Positions 8,745-16,841 of a stretch of 64,000 nucleotides of DNA are shown here, one piece after another; positions within the stretch are counted from its first letter, which is position 1, and each line of letters begins with the position of its first letter. The stretch comes from Leuconostoc carnosum (GTDB taxonomy: Bacteria > Bacillota > Bacilli > Lactobacillales > Lactobacillaceae). The stretch lies in contig NZ_JACHGL010000006.1 in NCBI RefSeq assembly GCF_014207505.1, positions 62,001 through 126,000 on the forward strand, given 5' to 3'. The notes under the pieces are model-generated. The model made no database searches. It was not told the origin of the DNA and saw nothing but the letters and a program-made list of their open reading frames with translations. The position numbers were made by a program, and so were the translations under genes.

Positions 8745-9800
8745 TTAGAGTGTTGTGAAATCAAATACTTTACGGCCTGTAATACTACCAGCCTTCATTT
8801 CATCAATTACTTCATTCATATCGTTAAAGTTAACTTTTTCAACAATAGGCTTAACCTTACCTTCAGCACCAAATTGGAAAGCTTCCTTCAAATCAGCACG
8901 TGTACCAACTAATGAACCACGTACTTCAATGCCATCCAAAACTGTCTTAGCAATATTCAAAGCCATATCACCTTGTGGCAAAGCGACAGCTACTAACTTT
9001 CCCATTGGGCGAAGTGAGTTAACAGCTTGGTTAAATGCTGCTGCATTCACAGCAGTTACTTGTGCAGTGTGGGCACCACCAGTTGCTTTTTGTACCTCTT
9101 CAGCAACATCAGCTACCTTTTTACGATTAATCAACACTTCAGCACCATTAGCCTTAGCAGCTGCTAACTTGTCATCATTCCCATCAATGACAGCTACGTG
9201 TGCACCAAAGACGTTATGAGCATATTGCACAGCCAAATTACCTAAACCACCAGCACCATGAACTGAAACCCATTGACCAGGCTTTGTTTCACCAACTTTA
9301 AGTGACTTATACATTGTGACACCAGCACATGTGATAGATGTTGCCTCAACAGGGTCTAAGCCATCTGGTACTTTAACGGCATACTGGGCATTAACAACAA
9401 CTTGTTGTGACATCGCACCATCAACTGTATAGCCAGAATTACGAACTTTACGGCAAAATGTTTCATTACCTGAAACACAAAAGTCACAAACACCACAAGC
9501 ATCGTAGAACCAAGCGACTGAAACACGATCGCCAATCTTTAAATAATCACTAGCGCCTTCAGCTAATTTTGATACACGCCCAACACCTTCATGCCCAACA
9601 ACACGACGGAAATTACCATTACGTTGTCCTATTTCATTTGGATTACCAAAGTCACCACTAGCTACATGTAAATCTGTATGGCATAAGCCAACATATTCCA
9701 TATCAACCAAGGCTTCGCCAAAAGCTAATGGCTTTGGCTCCCAATTATCTACTAAATCAACGTAACCATCTGGTGTTTCACGTACAATTGCTGCTTTCAT
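8745..9800 (-). CDS. Zinc-dependent alcohol dehydrogenase (AdhP type)
   Basis: This 351-residue medium-chain dehydrogenase should interconvert acetaldehyde and ethanol with NAD(H), the terminal step of heterofermentative metabolism. Catalytic-zinc ligands appear in CHTDLH (about 41-46) and GHEGVGRV (about 69). The structural-zinc cysteines are in [15 protein letters not shown] (about 96-110). The Rossmann glycine motif is [14 protein letters not shown] (about 170). The start is the ATG with AAGGAG seven bases upstream, not an in-frame TTG two codons earlier. The gene is monocistronic with its own terminator. Confidence 0.93.
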   Translation of the reverse strand: MKAAIVRETPDGYVDLVDNWEPKPLAFGEALVDMEYVGLCHTDLHVASGDFGNPNEIGQRNGNFRRVVGHEGVGRVSKLAEGASDYLKIGDRVSVAWFYDACGVCDFCVSGNETFCRKVRNSGYTVDGAMSQQVVVNAQYAVKVPDGLDPVEATSITCAGVTMYKSLKVGETKPGQWVSVHGAGGLGNLAVQYAHNVFGAHVAVIDGNDDKLAAAKANGAEVLINRKKVADVAEEVQKATGGAHTAQVTAVNAAAFNQAVNSLRPMGKLVAVALPQGDMALNIAKTVLDGIEVRGSLVGTRADLKEAFQFGAEGKVKPIVEKVNFNDMNEVIDEMKAGSITGRKVFDFTTL

Positions 9801-9973
9801 GAGCAAACTCCTTTATCTTCGTGCGATTTCATGTGAACTATTTTACATGTAAGTTGTACCCGTTTTGATAGTGATTGTAAAGGTTTGCATCATTAAAATT
9901 ACAAATTCTAAAAAAGTAAGTGAAATTTATCGTTTTTTGCACAATAGCATATAACTATACTCTGATTAGTGAC

Positions 9974-10014
9974 TCAAAAAAAGTTTCTATGAAATTTAAT
10001 TTCATAGAAACTTT
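9974..10014 (-). terminator. Terminator of gltX
   Basis: A near-perfect stem (AAAGTTTCTATGAAA with TTCATAGAAACTTT) begins a few bases after the gltX stop and ends in a seven-base T-run on the minus strand. Confidence 0.85.
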
Positions 10015-10019
10015 GTCAA

Positions 10020-11516
10020 TTAATTCAAATACTTAGTTTTAACATCAGCCATTGTTTGTAATACAGTTGCTTTATCCAAAACGACCAACATTTCAGGCAA
10101 ATTTGGTCCTTGTACTTCATGTGTGGTGGCGATACGGATGGGATTCCATAGATTACGCCCTTTAATCTCAAGATCATTTTGGATTGCACGAATTGTATTC
10201 ATGTAATCATCGGCAGTAGCTGTCTCGGGCAATGCAGTATAAGCTTTTTCCCAAGCTGAAAATACTTTACGCCCATCGTCAGATGTCAAGTAATCCAACA
10301 TTTCTTCTGTAAGTTCACCTAGCGCAAAGAATGGTTGACGCACTAACTCCACAATCTCTCGCGTATAAGAAATACCTTCGACACCAGCGACTTTAATCAC
10401 TTCAGTCAACCAGTCATTTTTTTCTTGCGCTTCAGCTTCAGAAACAAATCCCGCATCGACTAATTCTTGAATGAGTTGTGGCATCACATTATTCAAGTCA
10501 CGACGCATCCATTGATTATTAATCCATTCTAATTTTTTCTGATCAAACTTAGCATTAGCCTTTGACAGACGAGTTTCATCAAACATTTGCTTAAATTCTT
10601 CAAGTGAGAAAATTTCATCTTCACCTTTGGGTGACCAACCAAGTAACCCAATGAAGTTTACCATAGCTTGTGGTTGATAGCCTAACTCTTTATATTGTTC
10701 GACAAACTGCAAGACATTTTCATCACGCTTTGACAACTTTTTACCTGTCTCACCATTAATTATCAATGCCATGTGCCCAAACTTTGGAATATCCCAACCT
10801 AATGCTTCAAAAATCATCATTTGCTTAGGTGTATTTGAGACATGGTCATCCCCACGCAAGACATGCGAGATTGCCATTAAATGATCGTCAACAACAACAG
10901 CAAAGTTGTAAGTTGGCATGCCATCAGCTTTTTGGATAACCCAATCGCCACCAATTTCTTTGCCTCCAATTTCAATATGTCCTTTAACAATATCATCCCA
11001 CGCATAGATTTTGTCTTCTGGTACACGAAAACGAATAACAGGCTTTAACCCTTGAGACTCAAATTCAGCATACTTAGCCTCACGCGCTTCATCTGATAAG
11101 CCTTTATATTCATAAACGTAATGTGGTGCTTGTTTAGCGGCTTGCTGCGCTGCACGTTCTTGTGCCAATTGCTCAGAAGTCTTATAAGATTTATAAGCTA
11201 AACCTTTTGCCAATAACTCGTCAATAAATTCTTGATAAATACCTTGCTCATTACGTTCTGATTGACGATATGGCCCGTATTCACCTGGCTTTTCAGGTGA
11301 TTCATCCCAATCTAAACCAAGCCAAGCCAGATTATCTAGCTGTGACTTCTCACCGTCGGCAATATTTCTGGCTGCATCAGTATCTTCAATTCGAATAATA
11401 AATTGCCCATTATAATGACGCGCAAAAAGCCAATTAAAAATGGCTGTACGCGCATTACCAATATGTAAATGTCCAGTTGGTGATGGCGCATAGCGGACAC
11501 GAATGTCATTTGTCAT
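10020..11516 (-). CDS. gltX: Glutamyl-tRNA synthetase
   Basis: This 498-residue class I synthetase charges tRNA-Glu and, in bacteria lacking GlnRS, also tRNA-Gln for later amidation. The HIGH-type motif is PSPTGHLHIGNART (about 10-23) and the KMSKS-type loop is KKLSKRDENV (about 258). An all-helical anticodon-binding domain forms the C-terminus. AGGAGA precedes the ATG, and a strong terminator follows directly. It is a single-gene unit. A TATACT-type -10 is visible upstream, without a clear -35. Confidence 0.97.
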   Translation of the reverse strand: MTNDIRVRYAPSPTGHLHIGNARTAIFNWLFARHYNGQFIIRIEDTDAARNIADGEKSQLDNLAWLGLDWDESPEKPGEYGPYRQSERNEQGIYQEFIDELLAKGLAYKSYKTSEQLAQERAAQQAAKQAPHYVYEYKGLSDEAREAKYAEFESQGLKPVIRFRVPEDKIYAWDDIVKGHIEIGGKEIGGDWVIQKADGMPTYNFAVVVDDHLMAISHVLRGDDHVSNTPKQMMIFEALGWDIPKFGHMALIINGETGKKLSKRDENVLQFVEQYKELGYQPQAMVNFIGLLGWSPKGEDEIFSLEEFKQMFDETRLSKANAKFDQKKLEWINNQWMRRDLNNVMPQLIQELVDAGFVSEAEAQEKNDWLTEVIKVAGVEGISYTREIVELVRQPFFALGELTEEMLDYLTSDDGRKVFSAWEKAYTALPETATADDYMNTIRAIQNDLEIKGRNLWNPIRIATTHEVQGPNLPEMLVVLDKATVLQTMADVKTKYLN

Positions 11517-11858
11517 GTTTCAAAATCTCCTATTTTGGAATATTAATCATGTTTTGTCTAGATACTAGTATACAACATTCTACGCCTTAATTTCCAACAC
11601 ACTACGTGCAAAAACACAAAGTATCATAACTCCAACATCTCTAAGCGAAAATGAAATAATATTGATATTCATAACAACAATAGACATGGTATGTTGCTGA
11701 AAGTCAATCTCTCAGAATAAATATTAATAAGCAATAGTTAATTTCATTTATTGGCATGGACGATTGGAGAGCTAAATTCACCACAAATCCTATAGCCATT
11801 AAATAAATTAAATAAGTAGTTTAAATAACTAATCAACATAATAGCAGTTACCAAAAAT
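11517..11858. other. AT-rich intergenic region
   Basis: Apart from the gltX ribosome-binding site and promoter at the left end (about 11525-11570), I see no gene, repeat or RNA element. Short frames on both strands lack ribosome-binding sites. Confidence 0.5.
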
Positions 11859-11898
11859 AAAAAAGAATTGAATCTTAATTAACTGACTCAATCTTTTT
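11859..11898 (-). terminator. Probable terminator of the VOC gene
   Basis: The stem AAAAAG-A-ATTGA / TCAAT-CTTTTT carries a single-base bulge and lies just after the stop of the VOC-family gene. Confidence 0.5.
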
Positions 11899-11908
11899 GC
11901 CTGATAAA

Positions 11909-12310
11909 TTATAATTCTGTACTAACTAATTCCACTTTGATTCGATCTGGATCTTCAAAATACAACGCATAACTTTCAGAACTTGCAGCATGAGGATAAC
12001 GCTCAGGATATAATTCGATATAGTGAGCATTAATCATTTGTAAACGTATATTATCTAATTGATTATTTTTTGCTACAGAAAAAGCTAAGTGGTTTAGCCC
12101 TACTCTTGTCCGATTATATTCGGGTGTTATTTTATTTGATTGGACAAAGACAATGTAGGTATTATTTAAAATATAGCTAATACCAGTGTTCCACTTCTGG
12201 TGAATGCTGTAACCTAAATTATCCAAAAGTAATAAGTCCCAAAATAATCGTGTTTTATTTAAATCGCTGACGTAAATTTCTATATGATTTATCAGACCGT
12301 TACTACTCAT
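11909..12310 (-). CDS. VOC (glyoxalase/dioxygenase-fold) family protein
   Basis: This 133-residue protein consists of two beta-alpha-beta-beta-beta modules. The first begins INHIEIYVSDLNKTRLFWDLLL. The second begins VGLNHLAFSVAKNNQLDNIR and ends YALYFEDPDRIKVELV. The placement of His in each first strand and a Glu near the end matches the metal ligands of the superfamily (here His10, His73 and Glu127 approximately). The substrate is unknown; members include glyoxalases, isomerases and resistance proteins. I start at MSSNGL, because an upstream TTG overlaps the weak GGA that could act as ribosome-binding site. The gene is AT-rich and isolated. Confidence 0.8.
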   Translation of the reverse strand: MSSNGLINHIEIYVSDLNKTRLFWDLLLLDNLGYSIHQKWNTGISYILNNTYIVFVQSNKITPEYNRTRVGLNHLAFSVAKNNQLDNIRLQMINAHYIELYPERYPHAASSESYALYFEDPDRIKVELVSTEL

Positions 12311-12532
12311 GTTTTCACATTCCAATCATTTATCTAAGTAAGCTCAAAATTCTATTTTATAATAGTTTATCATCTATTTATATTCAATGCCTAATCAAGT
12401 GCTATCTCTTTATTTTTCTCATGTATTTAATAACTAATAATAAAATACTTCAGTAATTAGAAATTGTTGAACAGAAAGAAGTAGCCAGGTATGTTCCAAA
12501 ATTAATATTAGACTTAAAAATTATACTGACTT

Positions 12533-12684
12533 TTAGATCAACATGTATATTATTTTCCATGAATAATAATTTCGTACAACACCATATAACAAAATAGCAA
12601 AAATACTTCCAGTTGCTATTAAAACTATTAATTTAAATATTTTCGCTAAAATAGAATTTACTGAAATGATCCTATACGGAATTT
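12533..12684 (-). pseudogene. Possible remnant of a small membrane protein gene
   Basis: An open frame of about 50 codons without a start codon encodes a hydrophobic helix (FKLIVLIATGSIFAILLYG) and ends VRNYYSWKIIYMLI plus TAA. No ribosome-binding site or ATG is in frame. The rest of 12326-12840 is AT-rich and shows nothing I can identify. It is probably a decayed gene, but chance is not excluded. Confidence 0.25.
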
Positions 12685-12844
12685 ATTAGATTGAATAGGC
12701 ATAAGTCCATATTATACACATTCAGTGTTAGTACAAAACCAGTTATAGGTAAACCCAATTCTTCCCTAAAAACTAGACCTCACTGTCCACTAATGGACTG
12801 ACAGAATTTTTTACATTACTGAAAGACTTGATTTAAAAAAACTA

Positions 12845-12873
12845 TTGACAACTCATCAAATTCTTAGTATTCT
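12845..12873 (+). promoter_or_regulatory. Promoter of the trp leader and trpXYZ
   Basis: A consensus -35 TTGACA and -10 TATTCT are separated by exactly 17 bases. The start site would fall about 20 bases before the leader-peptide ATG. Confidence 0.8.
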
Positions 12874-12901
12874 TAATTTACAAACAACTCGGAGAATAAT
12901 T

Positions 12902-12949
12902 ATGCAAAATACATTAGCACAATTTAGCAATGCCTGGTGGCGTCGATAA
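12902..12949 (+). CDS. Trp leader peptide MQNTLAQFSNAWWRR
   Basis: A 15-codon frame begins at an ATG with CGGAG seven to eight bases upstream and ends in TAA. Codons 12 and 13 are tandem UGG (12935-12940), followed by two Arg codons and the stop. This closely resembles trpL-type leader peptides (NxWWR). It lies between a consensus promoter and an attenuator in front of a TrpXYZ-type transporter. Ribosome stalling at the Trp codons is the expected sensor of charged tRNA-Trp. The peptide itself probably has no other role. Confidence 0.85.
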   Translation: MQNTLAQFSNAWWRR

Positions 12950-13112
12950 AGTCAGCTTTTCGGTAACGGATAAAGCTGATGTTTAAAACATTCGTTTTAT
13001 CCATATCGACGTATTTTGTGCAACATTTGAGTCTGTGTGGAAATATGCCATGCGGACTTTTCTTTTGACCTTGGAAAGCCCTGTGTGGCTAATCAAGGTC
13101 AATTTTTATTTT
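12941..13112 (+). promoter_or_regulatory. Trp attenuator with terminator and competing antiterminator
   Basis: Several mutually exclusive pairings are visible. Upstream, CGUCGAUA (12941-12948, covering the Arg and stop codons) pairs with UAUCGACG (13004-13011). UCAGCUUU (12952-12959) pairs with AAAGCUGA (12972-12979), competing with GGAUAAAGC / GUUUUAUCC (12968-12976 with 12994-13002). Downstream, AGUCUGUGUGG (13030-13040) pairs with CCAUGCGGACU (13048-13058). The same strand, 13048-13062, alternatively pairs with 13073-13088 as an antiterminator. The terminator is UUGACCUUG / CAAGGUCAA (13065-13073 with 13094-13102), then UUUUUAUUUU. How the stalled ribosome drives the downstream switch is inferred. 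Confidence 0.8.
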
Positions 13113-13133
13113 GAAGAAAATGTGGAGAATATT

Positions 13134-14138
13134 ATGAATAAACGCCTTCTATCAACTATTGCTATTATTATTGCATTTCTAGCGGTAGCCTTTGTGATCA
13201 CGAGTAAGCCCACACAGCAATCACGTACCAAAACATATGTTCCAACTGTGGGTATCTTACAATTAGTCACTCATCCAGCACTTGATGAAATTCATCGTGG
13301 TGTCGTTGCTGGCTTGAAATCCCAAGGTTATTCTGGTAACAAAATTAAAATTGATTATCAAAATGCCCAAGCTGATCAGTCCAATTTAAAAACAATGTCA
13401 CAAAAGTTTACTAATGAAAATGCTGATTTGGCAGTTGGCATTGCAACACCTGCTGCCTTGTCTCTCGCAAAAACGGCTGATGGTAGTAGTCCAGTCATTC
13501 TAGCAGGTATTACTGATCCTGCTGGTTCTGGTTTAGTGAAAAGTACAAAACGTCCTGGCAATAATGTGACAGGTACCTCTGGTGATTCACCCTTACAACA
13601 ACATCTCGGTGTAATCAAAAGAGTTGCTCCTCAAGCTAAAAAATTAGGCATTATTTATACAACATCTGATCATGGTGGTGAATACAATGCTAAAAATATG
13701 GAAAAAATAGCCAAAAAAGCTGGTTATGACGTTAAGCTATATACCATTTCAACAACAAATGACATGCAACAAGTTGCTGAAACAATGGCAAATGCCGTCG
13801 ACGTCGTCTATGCACCACAAGATAATGGTGTAGCAAGTGCCATGAAAACATTAATTAACATCACCAATAAGGAAAAAATACCTGTTATTCCAGCAGTCAA
13901 TACGATGGTTAAAGATGGTGGTATCGCAACCATTTCAGTCAGTCAATATAATATTGGTTACCAAGCTGGTGTAATGGCTGGCCGTGTCCTTAAAGGTAAA
14001 GACACCGCTAACTACCCCGTCAAAACAATTACTGATGGCGATATGACAGTTAACTTAAAACAAGCGAAGTTATTGGGTATTAAACTGCCAACTAGTATGG
14101 TAACCGAAGCTGAAAATAAGGGAGAGGTATTCAAATGA
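13134..14138 (+). CDS. trpX: TrpX-type ABC substrate-binding protein
   Basis: This 334-residue protein of the ABC_sub_bind family is the extracellular receptor of a predicted tryptophan importer. An N-terminal hydrophobic helix (about residues 5-21, LLSTIAIIIAFLAVAFV) has no lipobox cysteine, so it probably stays as a membrane anchor. The binding domain starts at VPTVGILQLVTHPALDEIHRG. Characteristic family stretches include PVILAGITDPAGSGLV and DVVYAPQDNGVASAM. The start is the ATG with GGAG seven bases upstream. An in-frame GTG farther upstream would lie inside the attenuator and is rejected. It overlaps trpY by ATGA. The Trp-rich leader supports Trp as substrate. Confidence 0.9.
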   Translation: MNKRLLSTIAIIIAFLAVAFVITSKPTQQSRTKTYVPTVGILQLVTHPALDEIHRGVVAGLKSQGYSGNKIKIDYQNAQADQSNLKTMSQKFTNENADLAVGIATPAALSLAKTADGSSPVILAGITDPAGSGLVKSTKRPGNNVTGTSGDSPLQQHLGVIKRVAPQAKKLGIIYTTSDHGGEYNAKNMEKIAKKAGYDVKLYTISTTNDMQQVAETMANAVDVVYAPQDNGVASAMKTLINITNKEKIPVIPAVNTMVKDGGIATISVSQYNIGYQAGVMAGRVLKGKDTANYPVKTITDGDMTVNLKQAKLLGIKLPTSMVTEAENKGEVFK

Positions 14139-15034
14139 GTATGATTGTATCAAGTATTGGACAGGGACTTCTGTGGGCTGTCCTTGGTGTTGCTCTATTC
14201 CTAACATTTCGTATTTTAAACTTCCCAGATATGACAGTTGAAGGTTCCTTTCCTCTAGGTGCATCAACAGCGGTTACGATGATTACACATGGAATTAACC
14301 CCTTTGCAGCAACTTTAGCTGCCTTCTTCGTTGGAACAATTGCCGGTTTGATTACTGGTTTACTTTATACAAAAGGCAAGATTCCTATTTTACTTGCGGG
14401 TATTTTAGTCATGACCGCTTCATTATCTATTAATTTACGAATTATGGGTTCAGCCAATATTTCATTGCTGGATCAAAAATCGATTTTTTCAATCAAAATA
14501 TTGCAACATCTGCCTAAATATTTTGATTCCGTATTTCTAGGATTTGTTATCATTGTCATTATCACAGCTGGATTAATTTTCTTTTTGCAAACCGAACTAG
14601 GACAAGCATTTATTGCTACTGGGGATAATCCTAATATGGCGCAATCCATTGGTATCCAAACAGATCGTATGACCATAATGGGCTTAATGTTATCCAATGG
14701 CCTTATTGCCTTAGGTGGTGCAGTTATCGCTCAAAACAATGGCTATGCAGATATTAATATGGGTATTGGTATTATTGTTATTGCCTTAGCCTCAATCATT
14801 ATTGGTGAAGTTGTTTTTGGTGAATTAACATTGAACGAACGTCTGATAGCTGTTATTATCGGCTCTATCTTATATCGCTTAGTTCTCTTAGTTGTCCTAC
14901 GACTTGGTTTTTCAACCAACGATGTCAATCTTATCTCAGCAATTGTCTTGGCGGTCGCTATGATATTACCCCAACTACGCCATGCCCTCAAACTCGACAA
15001 AGTCATTAAGAAAGGTGTTACCACACATGAGTAA
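14135..15034 (+). CDS. trpY: TrpY-type ABC permease
   Basis: This 299-residue membrane protein of the BPD_transp_2 (LivH-like) fold has about eight or nine hydrophobic segments, such as LLWAVLGVALFLTFRIL, AATLAAFFVGTIAGLITGLL and VIIVIITAGLIFFL. The coupling region is around ALGQAFIATGDNPNMAQSIGI, matching the short cytoplasmic helix that contacts the ATPase. It forms the channel of the predicted tryptophan importer. Its ATG overlaps the trpX stop, and its last codons overlap the start of trpZ, so the three are translationally coupled. Confidence 0.9.
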   Translation: MSMIVSSIGQGLLWAVLGVALFLTFRILNFPDMTVEGSFPLGASTAVTMITHGINPFAATLAAFFVGTIAGLITGLLYTKGKIPILLAGILVMTASLSINLRIMGSANISLLDQKSIFSIKILQHLPKYFDSVFLGFVIIVIITAGLIFFLQTELGQAFIATGDNPNMAQSIGIQTDRMTIMGLMLSNGLIALGGAVIAQNNGYADINMGIGIIVIALASIIIGEVVFGELTLNERLIAVIIGSILYRLVLLVVLRLGFSTNDVNLISAIVLAVAMILPQLRHALKLDKVIKKGVTTHE

Positions 15035-15782
15035 ACCAGTTTTTTCTCTCAAAAATGTTGTTGTCACTGTTGGAGATGGCATTCAAATTTTAAAATCAAT
15101 TAACTTTGATATTTACGATGGTGATTTTATTACTGTGCTTGGCACAAATGGTGCTGGTAAATCAACTTTATTCAATGCCATTGCCGGTAATTTAGCTATT
15201 GCATCCGGTGAAATTTTACATCATAATAAAAATATTGCACACGAAACCGCTGTCAAACGCACAGATTATCTTGCACGCGTTTTCCAAGATCCTAAAATGG
15301 GTACTGCTCCAAGAATGACTGTCGCTGAGAACTTATTGCTCGCTGAAAAACGCGGTAGTAAGCGCACATTGCGTAACCGTGGTTTGACTCAAGACAAATT
15401 AACCCAATACGCTGACATCACTAAAGTAATGGGTAATAACTTAGATAGCCACCTTAATACAGCAACTGGTGATCTATCAGGTGGGCAACGTCAAGCATTG
15501 AGCTTTTTAATGGCAACCCGTGTCAAACCAGAACTGCTCCTTTTAGATGAGCATACTGCTGCTTTAGATCCTAAAACATCTGAACAATTAATGCATGCCA
15601 CAAATGATCAAGTTGAGACACATCATTTAACAGCACTCATGATTACACATAATTTAGCTGATGCACTGAAATATGGTAATCGCCTGATCATTTTAAATGC
15701 TGGTAACATTGTACTTGATGTCCGTGATGATGAAAAGCAAGCACTAGACGAATCACAAATATTGAAATACTTTGTCAGTTAG
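15027..15782 (+). CDS. trpZ: TrpZ-type ABC ATPase
   Basis: This 251-residue ATPase has Walker A GTNGAGKST (about 37-45), Q-loop in VFQDPKMGT, signature DLSGGQRQAL (about 150) and Walker B LLLLDEHTAALDP (about 170), whose His after Asp-Glu is typical of this transporter subfamily. The H-loop is MITHNLADAL. I start at MSKPVFSLKN, an ATG with AAAGGTG upstream that overlaps the trpY stop by eight bases; an earlier in-frame start would extend deep into trpY. It energises import by TrpXY. A long palindromic terminator follows. Confidence 0.92.
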   Translation: MSKPVFSLKNVVVTVGDGIQILKSINFDIYDGDFITVLGTNGAGKSTLFNAIAGNLAIASGEILHHNKNIAHETAVKRTDYLARVFQDPKMGTAPRMTVAENLLLAEKRGSKRTLRNRGLTQDKLTQYADITKVMGNNLDSHLNTATGDLSGGQRQALSFLMATRVKPELLLLDEHTAALDPKTSEQLMHATNDQVETHHLTALMITHNLADALKYGNRLIILNAGNIVLDVRDDEKQALDESQILKYFVS

Positions 15783-15792
15783 CTTAAATCTA

Positions 15793-15836
15793 TAAAACCG
15801 TAGTCATGTTTCACGTGAAACATGACTACGGTTTTA
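15793..15836 (+). terminator. Perfect 44-bp palindrome, terminator of trpXYZ
   Basis: The two halves (TAAAACCGTAGTCATG... and its exact complement) are perfectly self-complementary with no loop and end in TTTTAATTT. The centre contains an exact parS consensus. It can terminate transcription, but its unusual perfection may reflect the ParB site. Confidence 0.7.
15807..15822. promoter_or_regulatory. parS site (ParB-binding)
   Basis: TGTTTCACGTGAAACA matches the bacterial parS consensus TGTTNCACGTGAAACA at all positions. parS sites cluster around oriC and nucleate ParB for chromosome segregation. A second, one-base-shortened copy lies at 20503-20517. Confidence 0.75.
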
Positions 15837-15898
15837 ATTTCGTCTAAATATGTGTATAAACTAATTTGTAACACATAATATATTAATAAGGTACTCAC

Positions 15899-16294
15899 AT
15901 GAGAAAAATAGGTATTGTAGGTATTGGACACGTTGGGGCTACAGTCGCCCATATTATTATTGCGCAAGGTTTGACTGACGAATTAATTTTGGTAGATAAA
16001 AACACAGCCAAGCTCGTAGCAGATGAATTGGATTTTCGTGATGCTGCGAGTCTATTGCGCAATCATGGCACTGTTTATGCGGCACTGCTAATGATTTGGC
16101 AGATGCAGATCTTGTCATTTCAGCGCTTGGACATATTGACTTAATTAAACCGGGTGGTGATCGATTCACTGAATTAAAAGCGAACACACCTGAAGTACAA
16201 CAAGTTGGTAATGATTTGAAAAAAGTAGGCTTCAATGGCGTGTTAATTGTTATTTCAAACCCCGTTGATGTCATTACAAGTATGTATCAAAAAC
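15899..16294 (+). pseudogene. ldh/hicD pseudogene (frameshifted, 3'-truncated duplicate)
   Basis: The first 59 codons match the intact dehydrogenase at 20594-21508 almost residue for residue (MRKIGIVGIGHVGATVAHII). Near 16080 one base is missing, so homology continues in another frame ([20 protein letters not shown] through [12 protein letters not shown]). After about 16294 similarity stops, well before the catalytic His. The upstream AAGG ribosome-binding site, promoter and palindrome are duplicated as well (15785-15898 resembles 20481-20593). The gene cannot make an active enzyme. Confidence 0.9.
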
Positions 16295-16361
16295 AGATTG
16301 TTCTTGGCTTAATGATCATAAACTAACGCAATTAAATTTCAACACAACCTCAACATATGCA

Positions 16362-16841
16362 TTAATTAATATTAATTAAATCAAATTTTTTCTGACTATG
16401 CTGCACAAAAACTAAATAATATTTAGTTGCTTTGTTTAAAATTGGTGTCGTCATTTCGATTTTATTTGTACCTACAATCAATTTTTTACTATCGTCTATA
16501 CCATTAGTTTTAAACTCAAGAAAATTATTTGGTGCGTATGGCTGCCCATTTTTTTCAGAATATAGACGAAAAGACTCAACTGGGAACGTCATTTCTGGTT
16601 TTTTTACATTGACAGTTAGATTAACCATATATAAGTCAGCATTTTCGTCAACACCATGCTTAACTATTTTCTGATAATGTTTTAATAAGATAATATTTTT
16701 ATTTAATGATAAATCTGAATTTGCTAAATTAATACTGGACTGATTAATTTCGAAATCAGAATATTTTTTTTGCATAGACAACTTAACTGTAACCAACAAC
16801 ACTAATAAAAAAAATATAACTAGTACTAGATATTTTTTCAT
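16362..16841 (-). CDS. Membrane-anchored protein of the bacteriocin-like cluster
   Basis: This 159-residue protein has one N-terminal helix (KKYLVLVIFFLLVLLVTVKL) and a beta-rich extracellular domain (ADLYMVNLTVNVKKPEMTFPVESFRLYSEKNG...) reminiscent of DUF4352/telomere-like Ig folds, though I do not assign a family. It is the last gene of the island operon and overlaps the ATPase gene by four bases. An immunity or accessory role is suggested only by context. AT content is high. Confidence 0.65.
   Translation of the reverse strand: MKKYLVLVIFFLLVLLVTVKLSMQKKYSDFEINQSSINLANSDLSLNKNIILLKHYQKIVKHGVDENADLYMVNLTVNVKKPEMTFPVESFRLYSEKNGQPYAPNNFLEFKTNGIDDSKKLIVGTNKIEMTTPILNKATKYYLVFVQHSQKKFDLININ

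Noticed and set aside
9801-9806. TTG start two codons earlier for the alcohol dehydrogenase
   Set aside because: The ATG at 9800 has AAGGAG at ideal spacing and matches the family N-terminus MKAAIV.
13026-13102. Trp T-box upstream of trpX
   Set aside because: There is no GGUGGNACC core and no stem I layout. The tandem UGG leader peptide explains the terminator instead.
13035-13133. In-frame GTG giving TrpX a 33-residue extension
   Set aside because: The extension lies inside the anti-antiterminator and terminator stems and has no ribosome-binding site. The ATG at 13134 has GGAG and begins a normal membrane-anchor helix.
15899-16326. Two short genes in place of one ldh pseudogene
   Set aside because: Both frames align consecutively with the same intact dehydrogenase, so a single-base deletion in one gene is the simpler reading.
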